DNA of 64,000 nt. Source: Ideonella_A sp963843805 (lineage in GTDB: Bacteria; Pseudomonadota; Gammaproteobacteria; Burkholderiales; Burkholderiaceae_C). Shown piece after piece: positions 49,592-61,335 of the stretch. How positions within the stretch are numbered: the first letter of the stretch is position 1; every line of letters starts with the position of its first letter. The notes under the pieces are model-generated. The model was not told the DNA's origin and did no database searches. It saw only the letters and a list, made by a program, of their open reading frames with translations. The position numbers and the translations under genes are program-made. The stretch covers positions 1 to 64,000 of the forward strand of contig CAWJLY010000010.1 of the NCBI GenBank assembly GCA_963843805.1. Direction: 5' to 3'.

Positions 49592-50631
49592 TCAGGAGAC
49601 CGGCCGGTCCCGATCGACAATCGGCCGTCAAAGCGGATGCCGCACGCTGCAATCGGTCGCGCACGCCATCCCATTCGGATCCCGGCGGCGGCTGCTCGAC
49701 CCAGATCAATTGCACGCCTGCCGAGTCGAACTCACGCAGCACCGAAAACAATTCGTGCGCCACAGCCCCGGCCTGCGTCGGCATGCGTGCGCCAGCGCAA
49801 ACCGCCCGGCTGTTGCCGAACCGGCGGCAATGCTGTGGGAATATACCGCCAGACCGGGAAACGCCGGACCGAGCACCTGCAACGCCGCCTTCAGCTGCGC
49901 CGCATCCATCAGCCGCAGCGTCGCGCGCGGCGCGTAGTGCGACTCGAGGGCTGCCCGAGACGCGCAGCGCCGCGTCGGCTGCGGTCGACCAACGCCACGC
50001 CGGCCGCCGCCTCGATCTGCTCGCTCGACAACATGCCCGGGCGCAGCAGCACCGGTTCGGCACCCCGGCAGTCGACGATGCTCGATTCGATGCCGACCTG
50101 GCACGGCCCGCCATCGAGCATCAGCAGATCGGCGGCGAATTCGGCGGCGACGTGTGCAGCGGTGGTCGGGCTGATGCGGCCGAACAGGTTGGCGCTGGGT
50201 GCGGCAACCCCGCTGACCCCTTTGCCTGCCGCGGCGCGCAGCAAGCGCCTGGGCAACCGGATGGGCCGGACAGCGCAGGCCGATGCTGTCCTGCCCGCCG
50301 GCTGCGGCCGCGCCCATGCCGGCCCGGCGCTCGACGATCACGGTCAGCGGGCCGGGCCAGAAGGCCGCGGTCAGTCGCTGCGCCAGCGGCGTCCAGTCTG
50401 CGGCAAAGCGCCGCTGCGTCGGCCGCATCGGCGACATGGACGATCAGCGGATGATCGGCCGGGCGGCCCTTGGCCTCGAAGATGCGCGCCACCGCCGCAT
50501 CCGAATCGGCGCGTGGCGCCGAGCCCATAAACCGTTTCGGTCGGAAACGCGACCAGCTGGCCGGCCGCCAGTTCGATCGCCGCGCGCTCGATCGCTGCCA
50601 CGTCGGATCCGTTCAACACCACCGGCTGCAA
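49592..50631 (-). CDS. tsaC: L-threonylcarbamoyladenylate synthase, Sua5 type (several frameshifts)
   Basis: Makes threonylcarbamoyl-AMP for t6A37 of tRNA. The YrdC domain has AAGQLVAFPTETVYGLGA, then IFEAKGRPADHPLIVHV, SGVAAPSANLFGRISPTTA and DGGPCQVGIESSIVDC. A C-terminal Sua5 extension follows: ESHYAPRATLRLMDAAQLK and REFDSAGVQLIWVEQPP. This makes it the long Sua5 form, about 340 residues. Several indels occur between 49600 and 50500. A GTG at 50622 or TTG at 50631 starts it, overlapping the purK end. Confidence 0.85.
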
Positions 50632-51843
50632 TCCTCGGCGAACGCTGTCAGCCTCATCAGAATGCCGGCAAGCCGAGGATGGCTGCAACCTGCATGCGCA
50701 ACCGCGCGGGCGCCGGCAGCGTCGGCGGCGGTCACCGTCAGATGCCCCATCTTGCGGCCGCGGGCGGGCGGCACGTCTTGCCGTACAGGTGCAAATGGAC
50801 GCCGGGCAGAGCACAGCACCTCGTCCCAGCGAGGCGTCTGCTCGGCGCCGCCGGCTGCAAACCACAGATCGCCGAGCAGGTTCAGCATCACCGCCGGCGA
50901 ATGCAGCCGCGGCGCCATCAGCGGCGCGCCGACCAGCGTGCGCACCTGCAGCTCGAACTGCGAGATATCGCAGGCATCGATGCTGTAGTGGCCCGAATTG
51001 TGCGGGCGTGGCGCCATCTCGTTGGCCACCAGCGCGCCGTCGGCCGTGCCGTCGTCGACGACAAAAAACTCGACACACAACACGCCGACATAGTGCAGCG
51101 ATTCGCGCCAGCTGGCGCGCCGCCGCCACCGCCTGCGCCTGCAAGCGCGGGCGAGATATCGGGCGCCGGAACGCAGGTGACGGCCAGGATGCCGTCACGG
51201 TGCAGGTTCTGCTGCACCGGCAGTTCGACCATCTGCCCCTGACGGCCACGCGCCACGATCACACTCAATTCGCGCGCAGATCGAGCCGCTTCTCGAGCAC
51301 GCAACGGGCGCTGCCCAAGCGTCTGCCAGGCCGCTTCGAGTTCGCGCCCGCGACGTGACCACGCGCTGTCCCTTGCCGTCGTAGCCCAGACGCGCGGTTT
51401 TCAGGATGCCGGGCAGCAGCGTCGTCGTCGACCGCCGCCAGCTGGGCTGCGTTGTCGATCACGCGAACGCGCGCAGTGGCACGCCGGCACTGCCGAAAAT
51501 GCGCTTTTTCGGCGGCACGGTCCTGGCAGACACCGCAACCGCCTCGGCCGATGGCGCGACCGGCCGATGCGCGGCCAGCTTGACCAGCGCGGCTGCCGGC
51601 ACATTCTCGAACTCGGTGGTGATCGCCGCGCTGCGCTCGATCAGTTGCGCCAGGCCTTGCTCGTCAAGATACGGGGTGGCAATGTGATGGTGCGATACCA
51701 GTCCGGCCGGGCTTGCCGGATCATCGTCCAGTACGGCGGTGAAATAGCCCATCTGACTGTGCGGCATGAACAAACATCCGGCCGAGTTGCCCGCCGCCCA
51801 TCACGCCCAGCGTCGTGCCCGGCGGCAGATATGCGGCGCTCAT
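50613..51843 (-). CDS. purK: N5-carboxyaminoimidazole ribonucleotide synthase (several frameshifts)
   Basis: ATP-grasp enzyme of purine synthesis that carboxylates AIR at N5. It begins MSAAYLPPGTTLGVMGGGQL and continues YFTAVLDDDPASPAG. TEFENVPAAALVKLAA, PALAGAGGGG-type loop sequence and VEFFVVDDGTADGALVANEM follow; the latter is the metal-binding strand. APRPHNSGHYSIDACDISQF and HLTVTAADAAGARAVA complete the protein, about 408 residues. Breaks are frequent between 51100 and 51790. The ATG overlaps the purE stop (ATGA). Confidence 0.9.
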
Positions 51844-52337
51844 TTGAGTTGGTCGCTCATGGCCTGCGCGGCGGCTCGCTGGCGCTCGCGGTAGGCGTCG
51901 AGCCGGCTGCGCAGTGGCGCCGATTCGTTGGCCAGCATCGCGATCGCGAACAGGGCCGCATTGGCGGCCCCGGCGGCGCCGATAGCAAAGGTGGCGACCG
52001 GGATTCCCTTGGGCATCTGGACGATCGAATGCAGCGAATCGACGCCCTGCAGATGGCGGCTGGCCACCGGCACGCCAAGCACCGGCACGGTTGTCTTGGC
52101 TGCCAGCATGCCGGGCAGATGGGCGGCGCCACCGGCCCCGGCGATGATCGCCTTCAAACCGCGACCGGCCGCCACTTCGGCGTATGCGAACATTTCATCA
52201 GGCATGCGATGCGCCGAGACGACGCGCGCCTCGTAGGCGATATCGAACTCGGCGAGAATGTCGGTAGCTTGGCGCATGGTGTCCCAGTCGCTGCTCGAAC
52301 CCATCACCACTCCCACCAGGACGGCAGGTTCACTCAC
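51840..52337 (-). CDS. purE: N5-CAIR mutase
   Basis: Intact, about 165 residues. VLVGVVMGSSSDWDTMRQA is the nucleotide-binding start, and YEARVVSAHRMPDEMFAYA has the SAHR motif with the active His. IIAGAGGAAHLPGMLAAKT and GIPVATFAIGAAGAANAAL follow. The GTG at 52337 gives VSEPAVLVGVVMGS, the family-length start; the frame remains open to 52415. It is directly upstream of purK, with which it converts AIR to CAIR. Confidence 0.94.
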   Translation of the reverse strand: MSEPAVLVGVVMGSSSDWDTMRQATDILAEFDIAYEARVVSAHRMPDEMFAYAEVAAGRGLKAIIAGAGGAAHLPGMLAAKTTVPVLGVPVASRHLQGVDSLHSIVQMPKGIPVATFAIGAAGAANAALFAIAMLANESAPLRSRLDAYRERQRAAAQAMSDQLK

Positions 52338-52447
52338 CTGTTGACGCCAGTTGTTCGACTCATGCTTGAATTGTAGGTGGCCCGCCACCACCTGTTCTGC
52401 GCCAAGGGCCTCCACGAGCCTTCACGCAACGAGAAAACCGCCTATCC

Positions 52448-53398
52448 ATGATTGACATCACGCTGAAGAATTTCGAGACCGAGCTGATCAAGGGTTCGAG
52501 CCAGGTTCCCGTCTTGCTTGATATCTGGGCGCCCTGGTGCGGCCCATGCAAGGCACTCGGCCCGCAGCTGGAAAAGCTGGAAGTCGCCTACGCGGGGCGT
52601 TTCAGACTGGCCAAGCTGAATTCGGACGACCAGCCCGACATCGCGGGCCAGTTGTCGCAGATGTTCGGCGTTCGCAGCATCCCGTTTTGCGTGATGTTCA
52701 AGGATGGGCAGCCGATCGACGGTTTCGTCGGCGCGCTGCCGGAAGCCGAGATTCGCCAGTTTCTGGACAAACACGTGCCAAGTGCCGACGACATCGCCGC
52801 CGAAGAGGATGTGCAGGCGGCCGAGGAGTTGCTGGCCGAGGGCGACACCGACAGCGCGATCGACAAACTCGCTGCGGCCGTCGAACTGAGCCCGACCAAC
52901 GATGCGGCGCGTTACGACTACATGCGTGCGCTGCTGCTCGAAGACCGTATCGAGGAGGCGCGCGCCGCGCTGCAGCCGGTGAAGGACCAGGTGATTCCGA
53001 ACCCGCGTTTCGTCGCCTGCAAGCTGTGGATCGATGCCCACGACCAGGCCGCCGAAGCGGCGCAGCGAACAAGCAGCTGATGCGACGCGATTGCCACCAA
53101 CAAACGTGATTTCGAGGCCCGCTACGAGCTCGCCCAGCGCCACTTCGCCGCCCGGCAATTCACTGCGGCAATGGACGAACTGCTCGAAATCATCATGCGC
53201 GACAAGGCCTGGAACGACGAACTGGCACGCCGTACATTCGTTGCCATTCTGGAGGTGATGACCAAGCCGGCCGCGCCGGCCAAGCCGGAAGCGGCAGCGG
53301 CCAAAGGCGCCCTCGAGCTGGCCGGCCGAATGACCACCGCGCCGAGTGACCCGGTGATCGACAGCTACCGACGCAAGCTCAGCATGTGCCTGTTCTGA
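52448..53398 (+). CDS. cnoX: Thioredoxin-TPR chaperone, CnoX/YbbN-like (one frameshift)
   Basis: About 316 residues. The N-terminal thioredoxin domain has LDIWAPWCGPCKALGPQLEK, with an intact CGPC redox site, and GVRSIPFCVMFKDGQP. From residue 120 TPR-like helices follow: AAEELLAEGDTDSAIDKLAA and DYMRALLLEDRIEEARAALQ. After a break near 53080 the end continues FEARYELAQRHFAARQFTAAMDEL. CnoX in E. coli lacks the CxxC pair; this homolog keeps it, so thiol chemistry is possible. The last 20 bases overlap the convergent TPR-like gene. Confidence 0.88.
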
Positions 53399-54531
53399 GC
53401 AGCGCTGGCCCGGCGGCTTTCGGCTGGGGCAGGTCGGCCAGCAGTTCGAGCGCACGCGCCTGCAGGCGGCGGTGCGCGTTCCAGCTCTCGCGCGCCTTGC
53501 CTTCGTGCTGCAACGCGGTGTCGATTTCGCCAGCGGCCCGATAAAGTTGCGCCAGGCGGCCATGGGCCACCGCACGGTCGTCCGCATGCATCGACGGATC
53601 GATGTTGCCGCTGGCCGACGCGGCGTCTCGCATCGCACCGTCCGGATCGCCCCGGTTCCAGCGGCACCAGGCCATGTCGGCGAGAAAATTCGCCGCCAGC
53701 CGGCCCAGCCCCTGCCGTTTCGCATCGAGCCAGTGCGCCTGATACAAGGCGAGCGCCTTGTCGTATTCACCCTGCACCGAATGAATCACCGCGCGCAACA
53801 TCGGCACCAGCGAGTCCAGCGATGTGATGCCGACCCATTGGCCGAGGTTATCGGTGGAGTCGGCGCCGGCCAGCGCCTGCCGGGCATGTTCGGCCGAATC
53901 GCCACCAAACAATGAGTTCTGCATCGCGTGGTTGCCTCGATAGGCCGCGATGTTGTAGATCAGCGCACTGAGCGTGGCTTCGTCTCCTTCCGCGCTGGCA
54001 CATTCGCGTGAACGCACGAACCAGGGTTGCGCCAGATCCAGCCGGTTGGCGAAATGGTAGGCCACCCCGACGACCAGGCAGGCCCGCGACATCGCGGCGA
54101 GGTTGTGACGGATCGGCCAGTTCGAGCGCCTCGCGGGCATGACGGAACGCAGCCTCCAGATCGAATTGCGCCAGATCCATGTGTGCCAGCCAGGCCGCGC
54201 TGATCGCACGGATGCGAGTCAGGTGGGCTGCCGTACTGATGGCGTGGGCGCGCTGCATCTTGTCGCGCGCGGCACCGCTCAGGCTGCTGAAATACGCCAC
54301 ACATCCTTCGGCCAGGCAGAGCCACGCGCTGACCGACGCCGATGGCCGGCGATCGAAACTGTCGTGAAGGGCGGCCAATTCATGCTTGGCGATGTCGAAC
54401 TGACCTAACCGGGCCAACTGGGCCGCGCGCTCGCAGCGCAGGCAAGCGTTGTCGATCGGATCATGGGTTCTGCGAATGTCCGAATCGAGCCTGGAAAGCA
54501 GGCGCGAACCGGCATGGTTCTGCTGATTCAT
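53379..54531 (-). CDS. TPR-like helical protein of unknown function (one frameshift)
   Basis: About 383 residues and no signal peptide. Repeated Ala-rich helix pairs look like degenerate TPRs: CERAAQLARLGQFDIAKHEL, ISAAWLAHMDLAQFDLEAAF and LQGEYDKALALYQAHW-type segments. It opens MNQQNHAGSRLLSRLDSDIR. The break near 54105 joins REALELADPSQP to HNLAAMSRACLVVGV. I do not recognise the family; similar helical halves precede GGDEF domains in some proteins, but no output domain is present. It separates purC from purE/cnoX and starts 108 bp after the purC stop. Confidence 0.62.
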
Positions 54532-54638
54532 TTCATCCCCTCCACTCCACACCGCCAAACCCCGCCGCTGGAGTCCGTCTGTCCTCGGGGCCGATGCTTG
54601 ACCTGCCCCGTCTGACAAAGACACGCGCGATCGGGTAC

Positions 54639-55550
54639 TCAGTTCGTCAAGTCGGCGCAACGCCTCGCGGTAACTCGCAACGGTCGCTTCGACCACCTCG
54701 CCGGGCAGTTTCGGCGCCGGTGGCTTCTTGTTCCACGCCTGGCCGTCGACCTGTGCCCGCTCCAGCCAGTCGCGCACCGATTGCTTGTCGAAACTGGGCG
54801 GATTGCGGCCTACGGCAAAGGCCGCCTGGTAAGCGTCGACCGGCCAGAACGCGCGACGAGTCGGGTGTCAGGATTTCATCCATCAGGGTCAGTCTGCCGT
54901 CGGCATCGAGTCCGAATTCGAACTTGGTGTCGGCGATGATGATGCCTTTGGCCGAGCGCGATCGCGGCGGCCCGGCAGTACAGTTCGATGGCCACCTTGC
55001 GGACCTCGTTGGCCATGTCGGCACCGATCACGGCGGCCATTCGATCGAACGAGATGTTTTCGTCGTGGTCACCCGATTCGGCCTTGGTCGCCGGTGTGAA
55101 GATCGGTTCGGGTAGCCGCGCTGCATTGCTCAACCCGGCCGGCAGGCTGACGCCGCACACCGACTGCCAAACCTGGTATTCGGCCCACCCACTGCCGGCC
55201 AGATAACCCCGCACCACGGCCTCGACCGGCAACGGCTGCAGCCGCTTGACGAGCATCGAGCGGCCACGCACCTGCTCTTGCTCAGCGGGCGCAACGACGC
55301 TTTCGGGATCGACACCGGTCAGGTGGTTGGGTACGACATCGTGCAGTTGGTCAAACCACCACAGCGCCATTTCAGTGAGCAGCGCACCCTTGCCGGGAAT
55401 CGGCTGATCGAGGATGACGTCGAATGCCGACAGCCGGTCGGTGGCAACCATCAGGATGCGATCGTCGCCGACGGCATAGTTGTCGCGGACCTTGCCGCGG
55501 CCCAGCAACGGCAATGAGCTGATCGATGTATTGAGAAGGGCGGCGGTCAT
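54639..55550 (-). CDS. purC: SAICAR synthase (two or more frameshifts)
   Basis: Joins CAIR and aspartate in purine synthesis, about 300 residues. It begins MTAALLNTSISSLPLLGRGK, with VRDNYAVGDDRILMVATDRL next. PIPGKGALLTEMALWWF, EAVVRGYLAGSGWAEYQ and FTPATKAESGDHDENISF follow, which is the plant/beta-type purC pattern. After breaks near 54960 and 54850 it reads GIIIADTKFEFGLDADG and VRDWLERAQVDGQAWNKKPP. A last indel near 54660 brings in the natural stop. The frame otherwise runs on into the next gene. Confidence 0.91.
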
Positions 55551-55664
55551 GACGGCAGGCTGGTCCACGGCTGCCGATTCTAGGTTGACCAGCACCAAGT
55601 GCCATCCTGCAAACAGGGTGTCTGCGCTGCTGCCAGACCCCCTTCCTCAAATGCAGGAACCGGT

Positions 55665-56731
55665 TCAGCCGGTGACTCGCTGTGCGAGCTCTCCCCTGAC
55701 ATAGCGAGTTGCCATCGCCGACAGCTCGACCGGCTTGATCTTCGCCGCCTGCCCCTCGCAGCCGAATTCGAGATAACGCTGCTTGCAGATCGATTTGGCG
55801 GCTTCGCGAGCCGGCTTCAAATAATCGCGCGGGTCGAACTTGTCCGGGTTCTGCGCCATGTATTTGCGGATCGCCGCCGTCATCGCCAGACGAACATCGG
55901 TATCGATGTTGATCTTGCGCACGCCGTGCTTGATCGCTTCCTGGATCTCGCTGACCGGCACGCCATAGGTCTCGCGCAGGCTGCCGCCGAATTCGCGGAT
56001 CGTCGCCAGCAGATCCTGCGGCACGCTGGAGCTGCCATGCATCACCAGATGCGTATCGGGATGCGGGCGTGGATCTCCTTGATCCGCTTGATGGCCAGGA
56101 TGTCGCCGGTCGGCTTGCGGGTGAACTTGTAGGCACCGTGGCTGGTGCCGATGGCGATTGCCAGTGCATCGAGTTGTGTACGCTTGACGAAATCGGCAGC
56201 TTCCTCCGGATCGGTCAGCAGCTGTGCCATCGTCATCGTCGCCTCGGTGCCGTGGCCGTCCTCCTTGTCGCCCTTCATCGTTTCCAGCGACCCCAGACAG
56301 CCGAGTTCGCCTTCAACGGTGATGCCCTGGGCGTGAGCCATGTCGACCACCTTGCGCGTCACGTCGACGTTGTAGTCGTAGCTGGCGATCGTCTTGCCGT
56401 CGGCCTGCAGCGAGCCGTCCATCATCACCGAACTGAAACCCAGATCGATCGCGCCGCGGCAGACATCGGGACTCTGCCCATGATCCTGGTGCATCACGAG
56501 GGGAATATCCGGATAACTTTCGAGCGCCGCCTGGATCAAGTGCTTGATGAACGGCTCACCGGCGTATTTGCGCGCGCCGGCGCTGGCCTGCAGGATGACC
56601 GGCGAGCCGACCTCGCTGGCGGCCGACATCACCGCCTGCACCTGTTCAAGGTTATTGACGTTGAAGGCAGGCAGGCCATAGCCGTTTTCGGCAGCATGAT
56701 CGAGCAGTTGGCGCATCGAAACGAGTGGCAT
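55665..56731 (-). CDS. fba: Class II fructose-bisphosphate aldolase (one frameshift)
   Basis: Zinc-dependent aldolase of glycolysis, about 355 residues. MPLVSMRQLLDHAAENGYGL is the CbbA-type N-terminus. Zinc ligands occur in PLVMHQDHGQ, and VEGELGCLGSLETMKGD and AIGTSHGAYKFT follow. A missing C near 56045 (ATCCCGATACG) splits HARIP from DTHLVMHGSSSVPQDLL. GVRKINIDTDVRLAMTAAIR completes the active site. GGAG lies 8 bases before the ATG. It sits between ilvA and purC, a normal Burkholderiales order. Confidence 0.94.
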
Positions 56732-56916
56732 GGTGGGTCTCCAAAGGTTGCTGAATATTCCGGGCTCGCCGAGGCGGCAGCACGGCCGTCGCGTCGGGCC
56801 GGCTGATCGTCGATTCTAACGAGGGGTCCGGCGGTGGCAGCGGTCGCATTCGATATCCAGGCTGCCGGTTCGGGCAGGCCTGCGCCACAGCTTGGGCGTC
56901 GAGCCCGGGCGTGCCG

Positions 56917-58204
56917 TCAAGCGATGCGCTGAGCGCCGTATCCCCGTTCGTTGAGCGAGGCCAGGATTTCGTCGATGTGGGCAACGCCACGGGTCTGCAC
57001 CACCACCTCGACCTGCACGCGTTCGACCGACAGCGATGAAAACGCCCGCTGGTGCGCCAATTCGTCGATATTGGCGCCGAGTTGGCCGAGCAACCTGGCG
57101 ATCTCGGCCAACGCACCGGGAACATCGCGGACATCGAGTCGCAAACGCGCCAGCCGGCCTGACTTGACCATGCCGCGCTCGATGATCTCGGCCAGCAGCA
57201 GGGGTTCGATATTGCCGCCACACAGGACCAGACCGACCTTGCGGCCGGCAAATCGTTCGCGGTATTTGAGCAAGGCCGCCAGGCCGGCAGCGCCGGCCCC
57301 CTCGACCACCGTCTTCTCGATCTCCAGCAACATCAGAATCGCCTGCTCGATGTCGCCTTCGCCGACCAGCAGCACATCCTTCACCTGTTCACGGATCACC
57401 GGCAGCGTCAGGCTGCCCGGCGACTTGACTGCGATGCCGTCCGCAATCGTCGCCTGTCCGCAGGCGATGGTCGTCGTCGTGAATTGCATTCCAGACTGCC
57501 GGGAAGCGTTCGGTCTGCACGCCGTAGACCTGCAGATCGGGTCTGATGGCGCGCGCCGCAGTGGCCATGCCGGCGATCAGGCCACCGCCGCCGATGGCAA
57601 TCACCAGCGTGTCGATCTGCGGCTTGCTGGGCCAGCATTTCCAGCGCAATCGTCCCCTGGCCGGCGGCCACCTCGAGGTCGTCGTAGGGATGGATCAGCG
57701 TCAGCTTGCGCTGCGCGGCCAGACGCCAGGCCATGCGCGCGCGCATCGTCGAAGGTATCGCCCTCGAGCACCACGCTGGCGCCGAAGCGGCGCGTATTGT
57801 CGATCTTCACCGCCGACGCGAAGCGCGGCATCACGATCGTCGCCGGGATGCCCATGCGCTGCGCGTGGTAGGCGACACCCTGCGCATGGTTGCCGGCCGA
57901 AACCGCCAGCACGCCGGCTGCGCGCTCGGCGCGTGCTGCAGCTGGGCCATCCGGTTGAGCGCGCCGCGCTCCTTGAACGAGGCGGTGAACTGGTGGTTCT
58001 CGAACTTCAGGAAGACCTGGCAACCGATCAACTCCGACAAGGTTCGCGAGACCAGGCAGGGCGTTTCGATGACCTCGCCGCGCAGCCGCTCGGCCGCGGC
58101 GCGGATCGAAGCCAGTGTGAGCCCGGCGCCTGCAGTTGCCGCCGCAGCGTTGCCTGGCCGCTTGTGCGCGGCCGGCTGCGCAGCCGCGGGTTGTCGAGCG
58201 TCCA

Positions 58205-58205
<1 letters not shown>
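56917..58205 (-). CDS. ilvA: Threonine ammonia-lyase (several frameshifts)
   Basis: PLP enzyme that deaminates threonine to 2-oxobutyrate, about 425 residues. It starts MDARQPAAAQPAAHKRPGN and has LKFENHQFTASFKERGALN with the PLP lysine. SAGNHAQGVAYHAQRMGIPA and the phosphate loop VIAIGGGGLIAGMATAARAI follow. The C-terminal half is a single ACT domain, LRLDVRDVPGALAEIARLLG, so it resembles the one-ACT (IlvA/TdcB-like) form. Indels cluster between 57480 and 57960. Its ATG overlaps the pyk stop. Confidence 0.9.
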
Positions 58206-59636
<1,431 letters not shown>

Positions 59637-59740
59637 GCGGAGTCTCCCTTGTGTGATGGCCGATGGCGATCAGCTGCCGCCTCGCCGTTCGAGCCGCATT
59701 ATCAGCGCGCCCGGGCGGGCCGCGGAACGTCTGGCGTTGG

Positions 59741-60940
59741 CTAGGCAGTGGCTGCCGCGCGCCGCTGCAGGACCTCGAATGCGGGCAGGGTCTTGCCCTC
59801 CAGGACTTCGAGAAATGCGCCACCACCGGTCGAGATATAGCCGATATCGCGATCGATGCCGTACTTGGCAATCGCCGCCAGCGTATCGCCGCCACCGGCG
59901 ATACTGAAGGCAGCGCTCTGCGCAATCGCGCGGGCAATCGTCTCGGTGCCGTGGGCAAAGGCGTCGAATTCGAAGACACCCACCGGGCCGTTCCAGACGA
60001 TGGTGCCGGCCGCTTTCAATTGCTCGGCCAGCGCGGCGGCCGTCTTCGGACCGATGTCGAGAATCAGGTCGTCGGCCGCCACATCGGTCGATGCCTTGAC
60101 GGTGGCCACCGCGTCGGCGGCGAACCGCTTGGCCGTGACCACATCCACCGGGATGGGCACGGCCGCCCCCCGCGTCTGCATTGATGTGATCACGGTGCGG
60201 GCTTCGTCGACCAGATCGGCTTCGGCCAACGATTTGCCGATCGGCAGACCGGCGGCCAACAAAAAGGTATTGGCGATACCGCCGCCCACGATCAACTGAT
60301 CGACCTTGTCGGCGAGCGCCTTCAGGATCGTCAATTTGCTGCTGACCTTGCTGCCTGCCACGATGGCTACCAGCGGTCGAGCGGGCGCTGCCAACGCCTT
60401 TGTGATGGCATCGATCTCGGCGGACAGCAGGGGGCCTGCACAGGCGATCGGTGCGTATTCGGCGATGCCGTAGGTACTGGCCTCGGCACGGTGGGCCGTG
60501 CCGAAGGCGTCGTGGACGAAGATGTCGCACAGGGCAGCCATCTTGCGGGCCAGCGCCTCGTCGTTTTTTTTCTCGCCCTTGTTGAGGCGGCAGTTCTCGA
60601 GCAGCACCAGCTGGCCGGGCTCGACATCGACACCATCGACCCAGCCTGTTTTCAACTCAACCTCGCGGCCGAGCAGCTCACCGATGCGCCGCGCCACCGG
60701 CGCCAACGAGTCCTCGGGCTTGAACTGGCCTTCGGTCGGCCGGCCCAGATGCGACGTCACCATCACCGCGGCCCCCGCGCCCAGTGCCTGCTCGATGCAC
60801 GGCAGCGAGGCCTGGATGCGAGTGTCTTCGGTGATCGTTCCGTCGGCGGCCAGCGGAACGTTGAGGTCGGCGCGGATGAAAACGCGGCGGCCAGCCACAC
60901 GGCCGGCGGAAACCAGGTCCTGGAAGCGAATGATGTTCAT
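59741..60940 (-). CDS. pgk: Phosphoglycerate kinase
   Basis: Intact 399-residue enzyme. MNIIRFQDLVSAGRVAGRRV is followed by FIRADLNVPLAADGTITEDT with the phosphoglycerate-binding residues. MVTSHLGRPTEG, FGTAHRAEASTYGIAEYAPI and VAIVAGSKVSSKLTILKAL follow. NGPVGVFEFDAFAHGTETIA and GGGDTLAAIAKYGIDRDIGY complete the nucleotide site. The start at 60940 is the canonical one; the frame is open further upstream. It heads the pgk-pyk-ilvA-fba run. Confidence 0.96.
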   Translation of the reverse strand: MNIIRFQDLVSAGRVAGRRVFIRADLNVPLAADGTITEDTRIQASLPCIEQALGAGAAVMVTSHLGRPTEGQFKPEDSLAPVARRIGELLGREVELKTGWVDGVDVEPGQLVLLENCRLNKGEKKNDEALARKMAALCDIFVHDAFGTAHRAEASTYGIAEYAPIACAGPLLSAEIDAITKALAAPARPLVAIVAGSKVSSKLTILKALADKVDQLIVGGGIANTFLLAAGLPIGKSLAEADLVDEARTVITSMQTRGAAVPIPVDVVTAKRFAADAVATVKASTDVAADDLILDIGPKTAAALAEQLKAAGTIVWNGPVGVFEFDAFAHGTETIARAIAQSAAFSIAGGGDTLAAIAKYGIDRDIGYISTGGGAFLEVLEGKTLPAFEVLQRRAAATA

Positions 60941-60971
60941 GCGGTGGCGAAATGGAAGCGGTGGGATCGAA

Positions 60972-60984
60972 CCCGCGACGCGGG
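60972..60984 (-). terminator. Short GC hairpin between azlD and pgk
   Basis: CCCGC-GTC-GCGGG forms a 5-bp perfect stem 22 bases after the azlD stop on the minus strand. There is no T-run, so intrinsic termination would be weak. It partly resembles a T-arm because GGTTCGATCC lies next to it, but a tRNA is not supported. Confidence 0.25.
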
Positions 60985-61005
60985 GACGGCGACCCGGCCA
61001 TTCTG

Positions 61006-61335
61006 CTACCAGCCGAGCAGCAGCTTCAACGGCAGCAGCACCGCCATGCCGGCCACGATGGTGCCCAGGATGTCGCGGCGCCAGAAAAACCATGCGCTGG
61101 CAGCGAGCACCGCAAACAACCGGGCATCTTTCCAGGTGTCGATGAAATGACCGTGCGACATGACGATTTCAGGCGCCAGTACCGCTGTCAGCGCGGCCAG
61201 CGGGGCGTAACGCAGACCGCGTTTGATCCAGTCCGGCAAGATCAGCTCGCGATCGGAAATCAGGAAGAATGACCGGGTGACGACGGTGATCAGCGCCAGT
61301 CCGATGATGGCGACGGTGGCCTCTACGCCGCTCAT
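61006..61335 (-). CDS. azlD: AzlD-family branched-chain amino acid exporter subunit
   Basis: Intact, 109 residues with four hydrophobic segments. AIIGLALITVVTRSFFLISD and LRYAPLAALTAVLAPEIVMS are typical of AzlD, the small partner of AzlC. It ends AVLLPLKLLLGW. Together the pair exports valine or other branched-chain amino acids in characterised systems. The ATG overlaps the azlC stop by four bases. Confidence 0.88.
   Translation of the reverse strand: MSGVEATVAIIGLALITVVTRSFFLISDRELILPDWIKRGLRYAPLAALTAVLAPEIVMSHGHFIDTWKDARLFAVLAASAWFFWRRDILGTIVAGMAVLLPLKLLLGW

Noticed and set aside
60958..61020. tRNA-like stretch on the minus strand (GGTTCGATCC followed by a TTCCA end)
   Set aside because: The T-loop consensus is present, but the T-stem pairs poorly (about three of five), no matching 5' acceptor strand or anticodon arm is found, and the 5' half would overlap the azlD coding end.
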